Source of the DNA: Piscicola geometra
Taxonomy: Eukaryota > Annelida > Clitellata > Hirudinida > Piscicolidae
Length of the DNA: 64,000 nt
Assembly: GCA_943735955.1 (NCBI GenBank)
Contig: OX030956.1
Span: 2,597,412 to 2,661,411 of the forward strand
Direction of reading: 5' to 3'
The number at the start of each line of letters is the position of its first letter. The first letter of the stretch is position 1. Of the stretch, positions 45,825-59,944 are shown piece after piece. The notes beneath the pieces were generated by a model. The model saw nothing but the letters and a program-made list of their open reading frames with translations. It was not told the origin of the DNA and did not search any database. A program made the position numbers and the translations under genes.

Positions 45825-46442
45825 GGCACTGCCATCGTCTGCTGTCATGCATTGCGATTATTTCCAATGTTATATTATTTTCAAATGATAAATTTAGTTT
45901 AATATTTTTTTCAAGATATATAAATAGAATAATGTAGTAACAATTTGTTTTAGAGAACTTTGAACTTGATGCAAACATGTTTGCTAGATTTTTAAATTTC
46001 GATAAAAACTTTCAAATGCCTTCCATTAGCATTGCATTTTTTATTCAAAAAAATTTCGATTAAAAAAAAACTGAGAATAAAAATAATGTCGATATCTTTT
46101 GGGCCTTAATCTGAAAAAGACTTCGATAGACACAATTGAGTCTGTTTCCCAGATGTTTATTCTCAAACTATTCTTTAATCCAAGAAAAATCTAACTTATT
46201 CCTCTTCTTAATTATATCTTTTAGACTTAAAAATACACTTTTTAAGCATGCTGAAGAGAGTTGCGTTATCTTGTGTTTTTCAAACGTTTATATCACTGCA
46301 GATCCTAGCTTCTATCCAACTCTACTTTCAGACCACCAGCTTCTCCACACTGAATTCTATTTCAGCTCAAGTCTTTTTCTCATCTTATACTTTCACATTC
46401 TGCTTTCTTTCCTCGTTGCCTGTTCTTCCTTGTCCTCACAAG

Positions 46443-46572
46443 CATTCCATTAATAACGTTTCCAGCTCGACGCGCACACAGCAATGCTCCCATGATTGGA
46501 GCTGTTCAAGTGATAGATCAATATTTGGAACGTTTATTGGATGGAATTGGAAAACAACTCGAAGCTTGCTAA
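46443..46572 (+). CDS. Conserved terminal exon downstream of COMMD7-like gene, copy 3
   Basis: Same acceptor and frame as in unit 2 (FPARRAHSNAPMIGAVQVID, ERLLDGIGKQLEAC), TAA at 46570-46572 and AATAAATAAA from 46609. Differences from unit 2 include Cys to Arg and Asn-Phe to Tyr-Leu. Not recognised. Confidence 0.5.
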
Positions 46573-46705
46573 GGGCATCATGCTGAAGGGATGCTCTTGT
46601 GGCTTCTCAATAAATAAAATGCTGAATAATTCATCATGGAATGTGGAATAGATCCCTTAGTAATGGCCGGACTGAAATTATGCTGCTGATGATCATGAAT
46701 TCGCT

Positions 46706-47893
46706 AATAGTTATGATGATGATGGTTTTTTATTTTTAAAATTCTGAATGAAAGCATTGGCTTATAGCGTAATGTCGCAGATGATAAACTAAATGTACAT
46801 TAAGAAAATGCAAATGTGAAACACGCAAAGGTAATATCAAAGGAAAGTTGAAAATTCTTCGACAGCTAAAAAGGAGTCAAACAAGCGCTCCTGGTGTGGA
46901 TAACGCTCAAAGGACTATATGGTTAAAATGCTGTGGACGCAATAGGCTAATACGTTTAAATGAAATATATGCAAACTGCAGAAGTTAAATACATTCAGAT
47001 GTGTATACATTGAAATTGAATAGTTTAAAATGAGAGATACAAAATCGCCAAAATGGATGGAATTAAAGAAGGTTTCTTAACAAATCAATCGTTCGTTCGA
47101 AAAATGCCATAGAATACAATTTCTTCTCTTGGAACACGCTATAAATTCGCATAAATATGAATAGTTATAATAATACACAGCGGAATACTTGGAGGGATTG
47201 ACTGACATTGACGGCACAACTTCTCGTTCACAAGAGTAATACTATCGCTTAATGTTGCTGCGTCGGTTGCGAGCGCACAAAACTTGAAATTGAAACACTA
47301 GTAGTCACATGGGATTAAACTGGTGCGAAAAATTATCTCAATTTTCAGTGAGAAACGTTGCAGAAACTTTTCCATTAATTGGTCTTGTCTCTAAATTTTA
47401 AGAATTTTAATTCTCAATCTTGGATCGCTTTAATACAAAATGGATGGAATGTTCAAAAGAATATATACATACAAACTACTTCAATGAACAATAATATTAA
47501 TATCGGCATTTATACGTAGCTTATGTGTGTGTGTGTAAAATGCGGAGGATTTTGTAATATCATTGCAAGGCTCTAACCCAACTCTACATTGTCCCTCCTA
47601 GTATTCGTGTGTCTGGGAGGTTTTAAAATATATTAAGTCACTTTTTATATTTTTCTTCATCTATTTATCTCTCTTAACCTCTTTCAGTTTTGAAGGCTTT
47701 CTAAGTGTTATCGAAGGTGCTTGAAGCAACTCTTGAATTAATTCTTCAGTGGCTTCATTAGATTTCCTTCAGCAAGTTTTTTTATTTTTTATTCAAATTA
47801 ATTTAATTGTCAAGGTTTCTAGCTATTTTCTTCTCGGAAAACTAGGATTTAAAAGGTCAATGCAGTAATGTGGAATGGGCTTGACTAGACATT
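46706..47893. other. Intergenic sequence
   Basis: Unique sequence between the tandem block and the zinc-finger gene. Its right part is presumably the 3' UTR of that minus-strand gene. No other feature supported. Confidence 0.5.
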
Positions 47894-48067
47894 CTAGGAG
47901 AAGTTTTTGATGTTGTTTTTGATGCTGTTGAGGTTGTTGTTGTTGGCAGTGTTGATGTTGTTCAAACTGGTGGAGTTGTTGTGCCAACAAAACTCATAAT
48001 CATCTTTGTTGTTGTTGTTGCACAGCAAAAACCAGTTGTCGTCGTTGTTTTCATAGCTGTAGAAGCC

Positions 48068-48110
<43 letters not shown>

Positions 48111-50980
48111 CTAGAAGGGTTAGCAAAAGTGGCAACAGCATCGTAGTTATTACGGCTGCTGTTTCCATACTGGTTGTTGTTGCTATGGTTGTTGTTGCCA
48201 TGGTTATCAGGGTTGTTGACAAGGAGAGACTCAAAGGGTGGAAGAAAAGGAGTCTTGCTGTCCCATGCAAACTCGTTCCACACTGTGTCCATCTCACTCA
48301 CCGTACTGTTCTTATTGCTGTCGTTACGTTCGTTGATGTCGTTGTGGCTGTTGTTGCCATTGTTGGTTTTTTTAAATCCGTCTTTTTTGTTACTGTGCAT
48401 ATTGTTCATTTGGTTGAAACTTTTCATATCGAGGGAATTGTTGTTGTTGTAGTTGTTGTTGTTGTTATCTGTGCTTGAAGAGGGCTGTTGTCTTTTGAAT
48501 GGAGTAATGATTGCAGTCGGAATAGCCTGAGACTCTGTGTGTTCATTGTTGCCATATACACTTGTTATTTTTGTCTTATCTACGTTATCAACTTTGTTAC
48601 ATGCCATGCTTTTCTTGATCTTTTCATAATTGTTGCCGAAAGTGAGTGTGTTGTTGTGGGAGGTGTTGTTTGGAAATTCCCCAACAGTTATGTCATGCTT
48701 GATCCTTTTGTTTACAGAGGGTCCCACATCTCCAATTAGTTCTCGTTGATTCAAAATGCTGCTGTCATTGTAGTTGTTGTTGTTGTTGTTGCTGTTGTTA
48801 TAGTTGATGATGTTGCTGTTACCTAAAATGTTAATAGTGTTTTTGTTGTTGTTTATGATTACGTTGTAGGAGGTGGGATAGAGAGTGAAATTGATGGGAG
48901 AAGAAAAGTGTGTGGAGGAAGATGATGAGTAAGAAGAGGAGGAAATTGAAGGAGGAGATGAAGAGAAAGAAGATGAAGAAAAAGATGGAGGGGATGGATA
49001 GTTGAGGTTATAGTTATAACTTTCTTGCAAACTCATTGGAGAGATTTGGAGTAGAGGGCTGGTGAGGTTGAAAGATGTGGTAGGTGAACTTTTGAAGGAG
49101 GTGTGAGGAGGTGTTGTTTGTGGCGTGAGAGGTGTGAATGAGTTGAATGCAAGATTAGGGGTTGTTGTTGGAAGTTGTTGTTGTTGATGTTGTTGATGTA
49201 ATAGTTGTTGTTGTTCTTGTTGTTTTTGTGAAATCTTGTGAAGGATGTCTTGTGTATATTGGATTTCATCATTGTTGAATTCAATTTTGCTGTTAAATCC
49301 AAAATGATTTGTGCTGCTATGTGAGGATACAAGGTCACTTTGGTGGCCATTTAGGAGGTAGGTGTTTTTGTTGTCGATGTTGTTAACGTTAATCAAAAAG
49401 TTTCCATCGTCATTATCGTTGTTTTTACCAATATTATCATTGAGGGCCAATGTAGACACCAGCCCAGAGTTTGAATTTGTGTTGTAGCCATTTTTCTCAA
49501 GTTCAACTGCATACTTCATCTCAGAAACTTCATGGTTAATTTGGTTGCTGTTGTTGAAACTTTCATAAATGTTGTTGTTGCCGAAGGGTTCTTGGTTGTT
49601 GTAGCCTGCAATCACAACTTCAACCTTGATGTCGTTGTTGCTTTGTGAAGACTTTCCTTTCGGTTTCCTCTGCTGTCTGGCTGGCTTCGGCACGATCTTG
49701 CGCAGATCGCTCACCCCTTTGACACTCTTGGCGCACGTCTTGCTCTTGTTCTCGTGGTGCCACAAGCACTCACTCGTCTTAAACGCCTTGCCACACCGGT
49801 TGCAGTGGTACGGCCTCAGTTCCGAGTGCGTTCGCAGATGCGCCCTAACCGCAGTCGAGTCCTTGAAGAGTTTGCTGCACACCCCACACTTTTCGTTCAT
49901 GTCGTTCGAGTGCACGTACAGGTGGTGTTTCTTCAGGTGGTAGCGTTCTTTGAAGCCGATGCTGCACAGCGTGCACTCGTAGGGACGTTCGTTCGAGTGT
50001 GTTCTGATGTGGTTCTTGTAGTTGGAGTTCTGCGCGAAAGTCTTCATGCAAATCTTGCAAGTCCAACTGGCTGACTTGCCACTGCCCTTGCCTTTGTACT
50101 TCTCAATGGGGGAAATGCCCTGGCTAAGGAAGTCTTCAACACAAAGAGGGAGGCTCGAAGGGTGGTTTGGCAGGGGAGTGCTGCTTTGAGAAGGCTTCTT
50201 GTGCAGGGAAACGTGCATACTGAGATACTTTTCGCTGCTGAACTGCTTGCTGCAGATGGCACATGAGAAGGATTTGTTGTTGTTGCTGAGATCGTTGCTG
50301 TTGTTGTTGCTGAGACCGTTGCTGTTGTTATTGTCGTTGTTGTTGTTGTTGTTCAAATTATTTTTACTTGAGTTACAGTTACTGTCGTGGTTGTTGTTGA
50401 TGGTGGTGGTGTTGTTGGTGTTGGTGTTATAGTTATTTATTGTTATAGATGGAGACTTTTTGCAGATTTTTAAAAAGTTCGCTTGGATGTAATTAGTGTT
50501 CACATTTCGTTGTTGGACGCAATAGAGGGGGTTGGCTTCGTGGCTAGATTGGTGGAGAGAGGAGGCTACGTCAACCACATTACACACCGACCCGTCAATT
50601 TGTATAATATCCCCTTTTTTGTTGCTGCTGTTGTTGCTGTTGTTGTTGTAGTTGAAAGAGTTGTTGTAGTGTTTGTTTTTGTTGATGCTTTCATTTCTGT
50701 TGTTATTGCTGTTGTAGTTTTCGAGGGTGTTGTTGCAAAACAAATTCAGAGTCAAACTGTTGCAGAGCGGAGTGTTGCTCAAACTGGTGCAAGAGGGAAA
50801 AGTAACTTCATCGTTGTTGTGAATGTTGTTGTTGCTACTTTGGTTGCTGTTGTTGATGTTGCAATTGGCATTTAGTTCATGTTGAAAAGTAGTGTTGTTG
50901 AGAAAAGATACGTCAGCCAGCTCAGCTAGGAACTCTTTGTCAGATGAAAAGTCCCTCAGAAGCTCTGTGCGGTAGTCCAT
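47894..50980 (-). CDS. Asn-rich C2H2 zinc-finger protein, likely transcription factor
   Basis: Single uninterrupted 1028-codon frame starting MDYRTELLRDFSSDKEFLAE. Five zinc fingers: about 239-262 (FSCAICSKQFSSEKYLSMHV), 304-326 (WTCKICMKTFAQNSNYKNHI), 332-355 (YECTLCSIGF), 362-384 (KCGVCSKLFKDSTAVRAHLR) and 390-412 (YHCNRCGKAF), the last ending HENKSKTC, so C2HC. TGEKP-like linkers (THSNERPYEC, THSELRPYHC) join fingers 2-3 and 4-5, typical of DNA-binding arrays; finger 1 is separate. A basic stretch with PKPARQQRKPKGKSS follows the fingers and may be a nuclear localisation signal. The rest is low complexity: Asn runs throughout, Gln near 590-610, Ser near 660-700. The finger region is GC-rich compared with the Asn tracts. 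The family member cannot be named. A long Val-rich plus-strand ORF opposite is the antisense of AAC codons. A 5' noncoding exon or promoter should lie right of 50980. Confidence 0.88.
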
Positions 50981-53900
50981 GCTGAGAAGCTGGTGTTGGA
51001 AGGTGCTCTTGTTGAGAAGAAAAGAGTGGTGGTGCGGTTTGAGTCGAGTTACTTAAATATGTGTTTCTAAAAGAGAAGAGGAAAGTTAGTAATCTTATGA
51101 TAGTGGTGATGGTGAGGCTTCTTGTTGTTGTTTTGATGATTCTTTTTGTGAAGACTAAAATCTGAGATCTTTTTCATTTTTTAATGGAAAATTACTCTGT
51201 TCGTTAAAATTTCACGGACATCCTTTAAGAGTTTCTGTAAATAAATTGAATAGGTTTTGATAACAATATTGATGATGGTTATGATGATGATTAGAATCTT
51301 GCACGCAAGAAATTAGAAGGGGTTATAAAGTCTAACTAGGTGCCTGCGTGGTGCATTATCCACGCAATGATACAATAAAAATTCTGTACAGTACACTACA
51401 ATGATACAAAAAGTACTATTCCATACAAAGAAAAACAGCGCAGTAGGTAAAGTACATTGTTGCTCGCACTTGAGACATACAGTAAGAAGAAAGGTATATG
51501 CATTACAAACAGCACTAACATCTCACTATCATATCCCGAATAAGCACCACGACTATTTCTAAAAGCCCCATCAAAGTAGGATTAATGGCACCACCATAGC
51601 AAGTCTCAAACTCTTAGCGCTTCTTGCTAAGTCCAATAAATTAATCAATTCATACTACTTACAGGACAGGAGATTACAGAATCCAATTTCTAACTTTCAT
51701 ATGTAACTTTAGCAGCGAAACTAAGCAGTGTAAATAAAACATTTTCAGGTTTACAACTTTAAAAACTTAGTCAAGTACGTGAACACAAAGAGTCTTGAGT
51801 CTTGGGACGGACCGTGATATCGTCTCTACTCCTCTACACCATTCCTTATAAGCGATTCTTGAAATCATGTATATGCTCATTAATATGTATATAGGCGTAT
51901 GTGTCAAATAATTATGGCTGATTGTACATACATATTAATGATGTATGTCTGTATGAATGTATTATTACATTTTATATGTGAATGTGTGTTTTATCTAATG
52001 TGTGTGTGCTTAGATGTATGTATGTGTGTATGGGGCAATCAATACCTGCAATTTAGGTGTGTGAAGGAGGGGCTTGTATGTACGTGCAAGCATTGTGTGT
52101 GTGTCGTTGTATGTGTCTTTATGTGGATATATATATCTTTTATACCCCATATGTATATCTAGGCTGTTTTTGTGTTTTTTACGTGTGTATGTGTGTTTTT
52201 GTATTTATGTACGTGTCTATTTCCATGTGCGTGTGTTCGTATGCGACAATCTCATACTAGAAAAAGAATTCTCCAAAAGACACTCGAAAAGCATCCGTGC
52301 ACTGAAGCGTTTAGAAAAGTTTCCTGAAAGCTGATTGGTGCTTGCTCGGACGGTACTGACCAGTCAGGATGCAGTATTTGCACACGTCACGTGCATCTTA
52401 TGGACAATCCCATTGGAGCGTGTCAACGTCTTCCGCGTCCATGTTGAGCCTTGCAGTTAATTGCTGACTGATGATGATAATGATGATGTCAGCGCATGTG
52501 CCAGTATTGAAGATTAATTATATTTTTCATTAAGATTTATTTTATTTTTTATTGAGATTTTTTTTCTCCAAAAATTCATTATACTTTGATAAAAATGTAT
52601 TCTCCTTTTTATTAAGATATTTTGAGTAACTCAATCTAAAAAGTTTGAAATCTATGTAAATCTTATTTTCTTCCAAATGAAAGCTTCAATCATTCAAGAA
52701 GAACTCAAGCAAGTCACGTGTGGCTAGTTTAAAACGATTAAACGTGGGATGAGGTGGACATGCAACAACGTCACATTTTCACGTAACATATGCTTGAGGC
52801 TGTTTAATTGCTTCGATTTATGTCAAATGCTTACGTAATAGTATTTAAATTAAGTGGCCGTTGAGGGTTGGTTCGGAATGTCACAGGCTCTTGAAAACGC
52901 TTTTAGACCTAGTTTTAAAGAAAGAACTCCCTTTAATATGAAGTTTTATTTTTCTATAGAACCACGCCTATTGAGCAAACTCAACTTTTTATTAAATTAA
53001 AAAAAAATTATTTTCTCAGAAACACATCTTTTTCTTTATTTTTATGCACACTGCCCGCAAACAATCAAACATTTTTTCATACACCCCCACCATTCTTCAA
53101 ATGATCTTAATCGCCAGGCAAAGATCTCAGAAAGATCAGCGCTGATATCAATTCTGTGTTCTCACTGTGATCTTGTGGTGTTGTGTTGCTATGTGGTACT
53201 GTTTTAGGTGTGTTGGGCTGCTATGTGGTACTGTTTTATTTGCGTTTTATGTATGCTGCTGTTTTTCTATGTGTTGTTTGGTGCCTTAAAACTTTTGGTT
53301 AGCATCACTATGATTTGTTATAATTATTACCAATTTAAATGTTTGTGAACAATGCCAGCAAGCACTCTAACAATCAAAAATCCTTGAAAAGCAGTTGGAA
53401 CCATGACACACTGAAACACACAAATCACACTAAAACGCAAAACACACAAACTCCAAAAACACACACAAAAAGATATAAAAACACTCGCACACACATTCAC
53501 ACAGACACATAAAGGCGCTTCAAATGGCTGTCGAGGCAGATAAAAGAATCAATTAAAGAACCCGATGACATCACCACACTAGTATCATAATCACCACCAT
53601 CACACAACCACGATCATTATCAAAACCTCAAAAGCGCAATCATCATCGCTGCCAAGGCAACATCAAACACCAAGCTTCAGCATTGCATGACCACGTGACG
53701 CACATAAGCACATGTGTCCCGTGGTTTGGAGACCGCTCGAGTTTAAATATATTTTAAATATATATTCTCATATTTCATTGCATTATATTCTATGGTTTAA
53801 TCATTTAAGAAGGGCTGAAATGTGTAGAATTGTCCTAACTAAAGCATGACACATCTATATGAAAGAATAAAACACCATACTGACATATGTAATCTCAATG

Positions 53901-53997
53901 CCATTTTAATAAAACAATTAAATATGAAAATAAATTTATTATATGCATATATTATGCAAATTGAAATTCTATACATTCAATAGAATTCTACCATCAA
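50981..53997. other. Noncoding sequence upstream of the zinc-finger gene
   Basis: Should contain the promoter and 5' UTR of the minus-strand zinc-finger gene. Contains TG-rich low complexity at 51890-52250 and two copies of GCTATGTGGTACTGTTTTA at about 53188 and 53220. No supported gene. Confidence 0.45.
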
Positions 53998-54165
53998 ACC
54001 GCCTCATACAACACCATATAAAACCATACAACAGCATATAAAACCATACAACACCATAAAAAACCATACAACACCATAAAAAACAATACAACACCATTAA
54101 AAAAATCATACAACACCATACAACACCATAAAACAAAAGCATACAACACCATATAACACAAGCAA
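53998..54165. repeat. Minisatellite, about 20-bp unit AACCATACAACACCATAAA
   Basis: Eight or so copies of an ACCATACAACACCATAAAA-like unit with small length changes. The 79-residue minus ORF rich in Trp, Cys and Phe is the repeat read through. Confidence 0.85.
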
Positions 54166-54624
54166 ATAAATGACAGAGCAATGCAGTATAGTTGGCAAGA
54201 TCAACCACCCAAGCAGCACGTGAGAATGAGTTGCGTCATCAATTGAGCGCCTTTTTTGCAGTGCTTCTTGAGGATTTTTATGAAAACTTGGTTTTTATAA
54301 TTTTGCTGTTAACTTTTTTTACAAATTATGTTTATTGTATCTCAGTATTAATGTTGTTCTTGAATTAGTTTATTTGATTAGTGGAGAAGTGAGAAAAAAA
54401 TTAAAAAGGGAAGAAACTTGAAGTTTTTATGTTCACTGCGCAGCTTTGGTACAAAAATGTTTTTTTAATCTAAGAAAAAGCACAAAATGAATTATTGACT
54501 TTTAAATATTTCAATGTGAAAAGTATTTCTAATGATTTAATCTCTTTTAATAATACCTTTGATTCTGATTATTAAAAAGATGAGAAAGATGAATGAGAAA
54601 AAGAAGGAAAAAAATGAGAAGAAG

Positions 54625-54870
54625 AAAAAAATGATGATGATGATGATGATGATGATGAAGGAGATGATAATGGTGATGATGCTCATAAGTACCTCTAATG
54701 CTTTTATTGTTTCGAAGTTTTTCAGTTATTTGCTCCATGCAATCAATATCATCAACATCATCATCACCATCAACGTCGTTGACATCATCATCATCAAAGT
54801 TGCCAATATTATAATCATCATTATCATCATTACTATCATGATCATTGTCCGATGTCAATTCAATAAGACT
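54625..54870. repeat. ATG-type and ATC-type trinucleotide tracts facing each other
   Basis: (ATG)n-rich tract at about 54630-54685, then after 60 bp an (ATC)n-rich tract to about 54870. The two are complementary, so the transcript could fold on itself. Met-rich and Asp-rich ORFs across it are artefacts. Confidence 0.75.
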
Positions 54871-55483
54871 ATCATCATGACTGTCATCTTCTTCTTGACT
54901 AATAAAAATTTTATTTAGAAAATATTAAATGAATTTTCGTAAAAGACATAAAATACACCACACCCGCCATCACATTACAACCAAAAACACGCCACAACGA
55001 CAAACCCTCCCAAACCTGACAACACACTTCAACTATTTCCCTACAAAAGTTACCACCACCAACACATTTAACTACTGAAAGACTGAACCTCAAAGCATAC
55101 AACAACCACCACCACCAGCACCCTAATGAGCAGTTCCCGCCACACCACCCCAACTACTCCAGGCACTAATCCACCTCGGACAGCCCCAATCCAATCAACT
55201 CTTCATGCGGTAAAGTCTTCTTCAAGTTCGGATATGTCTTTTTGTGTGTTTTAGTGTGTTCTAATGTTTGTGTTTTTGTATCTTCCTACGTTTGTTTTTC
55301 TATGTGTTTTTCTGCGTTCATATCTTTGTGTTTATCTTTTTGTCTCTACGTATGATTTGTTTTTATGTAAAGTTCTAGTTGCACTTATTTCAAAATATAA
55401 AAAATCAGCAATCTCAAAAACATTTTATTATTACTAAAAGACTGTTCACACAGTAAACCATTCAACATACACACACACAAAGC
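54871..55483. other. Low-complexity and AC/GT-rich noncoding sequence
   Basis: AC-rich to about 55195, then a T/G-rich segment with repeated GTTTTTNTGTGTT words to about 55345. No gene evidence. Confidence 0.5.
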
Positions 55484-55493
55484 CCCCCCCCCC

Positions 55494-55567
<74 letters not shown>

Positions 55568-55640
55568 AACACACACACATAAACACACACACATAAACAC
55601 AAATAAATAATAAATAAACCCACACAAAACAATACACATA
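55484..55640. repeat. Poly(C) run plus (CA)n microsatellite
   Basis: A C-run of about 13 bases (55484-55496) leads into (CA)n to 55564, then imperfect ACACATAA repeats. Confidence 0.95.
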
Positions 55641-56480
55641 CATTCATACTCACAAACAAACACAAAGTCGGCATATAAGGGTACGGATAAAATCTTCGAT
55701 GCGACATATTTGTCACGTCTAAGATCTTATTCACGTACACACGTTTGCTTGCACACACGTTAAATAAAGCTTAAAAAACACAAAGAATTTATGAAATGCA
55801 TTTTATAACTTCTAAAAATAAAAATTCCACAAACACAACTACCATAATCACTAATACTACCAAAGTGGTAATAGCCCTTGGCCACTAGATCCATAACTAT
55901 ATTCAAGAGCTACCAACACTCCACCGCTACTACAACCATCCTAAAATTAAAAAACAAAAATCTTTCTCAATCTTAAACTTTTTTCAACATTCACTTTTTC
56001 TACTAAGCTCCATTCACCATACATGCTCCATTCACCATCCATGCTCCAATGCACCATACCAACGTTCAACCTTTCCCATTCATCCTTCCTCATTATCCCT
56101 CCACATCAACCTTCTCCTCCTCCATTTCAACCTTCAATTCAACGCTACCTCCACATTCACCGGCATGCACCCGTCCATTCCATGCCACTCCAAATGCCCA
56201 TCACGTCACCATACACACGATTAATCTACCTGCTAATCGCCTCGCAACACCGCCCATCCATAACCCAAGCATTATACATAAATGTACACATACATAAAAT
56301 ATATATTTAGACATACATGCAACAATGCATTGCAACATAAACCACACACACGTACAGCTATGTACATGCACATACAAACGTGCACAAGAACAGACACGAC
56401 ATTATAATGTGACCATAAAGACTTGATGTGACTTGAAGTGTTAATCTAATGAAGATGATCATTATTGATTAAATTTGTTT
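55641..56480. other. Noncoding sequence with TCCATTCACCAT-type short repeats
   Basis: CT/CA-rich with local repeats (ATGCTCCATTCACCATCC). Open frames of 80-95 codons exist but show no domain and look like compositional by-products. Confidence 0.45.
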
Positions 56481-57170
<690 letters not shown>

Positions 57171-57835
57171 GCATGGGTGATTGATGGAGGGTATTGTGTA
57201 CAGGGGTCCATATTGATTGTAAATGCAGCGGGCATTGTTTGTACTTTAATAGATTGATGGCACAATTGTGGCCTACATTACCTCTGAATTAACCGTTGTC
57301 GTCAATTATTCATATGCCACATGCACCATTCATCAACTATCCATTCATAATTGAACTGCAAATGGCCATTACAGACCATTCCATTCTAAACCTTTTACGC
57401 TCCTCTAAATTCTCTGTTACGACAAAAAAAGATATCAACACATAAAAACAGAAACAAACACAGATACACATACATATGAAAACACACACAAAGATCTTTT
57501 ATGAAATACATACTCAGTGGAAGGCTGGTAAAGTTTTGCTTTCGTGGTCTCGTCGACTCTTCGTGTTAACGCCCCTTCAATTACATTTTTAATTTTATAG
57601 CCTTCTCTGACATTTCAGAATATCATGAACTGAATTAATCGAGTGATAAAACTTTTCAAAACCATAACTAAAAATATACTATTTTAGTTAATTAATTGTT
57701 GTTTAAAATCAAAATATTCACTTCTTTTTTTTCTATAATTTCGGTTGAATTCTTTTTTGGAATTTCGTAAAAGTAATATGAACTCAGAGAACTAAGAGTG
57801 ATGGTGGCGACAAAATAGAGTCTAACCGTTCTTAA
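57171..57835. other. Noncoding AT-rich sequence
   Basis: Nothing supported. Confidence 0.5.
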
Positions 57836-57905
57836 ACGTAATTTATTTACGAGCGTTCTTGAATTTGAAGAAAGAGCGCTATAGAAATCTATTTGATTGA
57901 TTGAT
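57836..57905 (+). mobile_element. Severely truncated LINE, 3' tail only
   Basis: AATTTATTTACGAGCGTTCT, TGAATTTGAAGAAAGAGCGC, TATAGAAATC, TATTTGATTGATTGATT. It aligns with the end of the LINE at 62054-62690, from its last codons through the hairpin to the tail repeats. Confidence 0.85.
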
Positions 57906-59118
57906 TAAACGGTGCAAAATCCAATAAATCTGTCCATAAACTATGTGACATTGTATGGCACATGAAGGTAATAAAAGAGACCAAGACTAGAATTATATAA
58001 AAAACATACAGCGAAGCACAGTGAAGCACAGAAAAGTGCGGCTTGAAACAACCCGCTTGTGAGGTGCCACCAGAGCCACCAACAGCTCACTAACTGCGTG
58101 AGAAATATTTCTTATTCACCATCACCAGCATCATTTTTTTTGCAATCATCATCATAACTACCATTGTTTCATCATCATCGTCATCTTCATCATCATCGTC
58201 GTCAAGGTGATAATGAGCAGTGATCAATGTGGCCCACACATTTCAAGCAGGAATCATGAGCATTCAGATCACTACGACTACTATCATAACCATCTCGCTA
58301 AAGGTATCATTACCACTTCCACCAATTATATCATCAATCTTTAAAATACTTCTATCAATATTTGTTTCAAGACTATAATCATCACTTTTTCTAGAACATT
58401 AATACAATACAATACAACGACGAGTATTATTAACGTGGCGTAAACCCGGACGGGCTTCAAGACCACATTATAACTCCTGACAACAGAAATTCTATGAGAC
58501 CATATTTTGAAGATTTTAATATTAATGGAACAGTTTTGAAGCAATTGAAAGTGTATGCTATCGGGTACATTTATTAATTTTTTTCAGATTATAAGCATTT
58601 TGATTCTTCCATTTTTAATATTACTATCTTAATTCATCTTTTTCTTTTTGACGTACCCTAGCTGAGTAATTTTTTGTTCTGACATTACCAACTAGTCCTA
58701 TTTAATCAATTGATTAATTATCATATTAAGACCACACACGTGTTTAACGCCCCACACACACATGCCCGGTCCATATTTGCTTCAGGCTTTTGAGGAATAA
58801 CAGAAATGGCTGACAAGTCTTTATCATTTCACCACCATTATAACAAGTCATCACCATAGTTTCACCACCATTATGACACTATCACTCCAACATAGCACCA
58901 CCACTACCTCATCGGGTCCCCAGTAGAATGAACTATTCACGGCACGAGGAAGTATGATTCACGTAGGCTTAAGGAATGCTGCTGTCACAGACGCTGCTGC
59001 TCAAGTTGTCGCAAGGGTGTCTGTAGCAGGGTAGCTTGCCTCATGATGTCACACAGGCACTTTGTACAACCACTCGAAGATAAGAGGCTATCTATAAGCC
59101 TTCAACATACCTAACTCT
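57906..59118. other. Noncoding sequence with ATC-rich low complexity
   Basis: Scattered ATC/CAT trinucleotide repeats (58110-58210). A moderately GC-rich patch at 58920-59050 has no convincing frame. Confidence 0.45.
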
Positions 59119-59405
<287 letters not shown>

Positions 59406-59939
59406 GTTTCTTTTTTGATTGTCTACAAGTATTTGTGCATGTTTATTTGTATGCTTTTATGTGTGAGTGCGTATGTGTGTGTTTTGGCGTCCGTGTACAG
59501 GTGTGTTGATTAGTTGGCAAGCAAGCAGGTAGGTGGGTGGATGGACGGGTGGGAAGATGAATGGGTGGGAAGGTGAAAAGAAATATGGTTAAATATATAT
59601 ATGCAAATAAATTAATGAAAAAAAGAGTGGCTGGAAAAGGATGGTTGAGGAACAGGATGGTATGGAGGTAAATAGGGAAGAAAATATAAATTTTCAACAA
59701 TTATGAAAAAATATGTAGTTGTATGTTGGATGAATGATAAATTTTGGATACAGAGAAATTTTAGTTAGAAGACAGATTTTGGATGTAGGGAGAAAAATGA
59801 ATAAAGGAAGGTGGGTGGTTGTCTTCAAAGGGAATGCTTGTAAGTGAGATGTGGTGAGGCTCAAGTGTCAGAAGCATGCCTCACCTTGACCGCCAGTAAC
59901 TCCTTGCGTGCATACTTCAATTACTGAGACACGCTACGC
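59406..59939. other. Noncoding sequence with GGGTGGATGG-type minisatellite trace
   Basis: Short G-rich repeats (GTGGGTGGATGGACGGGTGG) at 59530-59575. Otherwise nothing. Confidence 0.45.
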
Positions 59940-59944
59940 TTGTG

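Larger units (their letters stand above)
39491..46705. repeat. Tandem gene block, unit 3
   Basis: Third copy, only 7.2 kb because it lacks the LINE, hAT and piggyBac insertions. It carries its own SINE insertions at 42.15-42.70 kb and 44.84-45.18 kb. It ends at GAATTCGCT, after which the sequence is unique. Confidence 0.95.

Noticed and set aside
47981..48478. Val-rich plus-strand ORFs opposite the zinc-finger gene
   Set aside because: Antisense of Asn (AAC) and Ser codons of the real minus-strand gene; same for 49626-50074 and 50483-50875.
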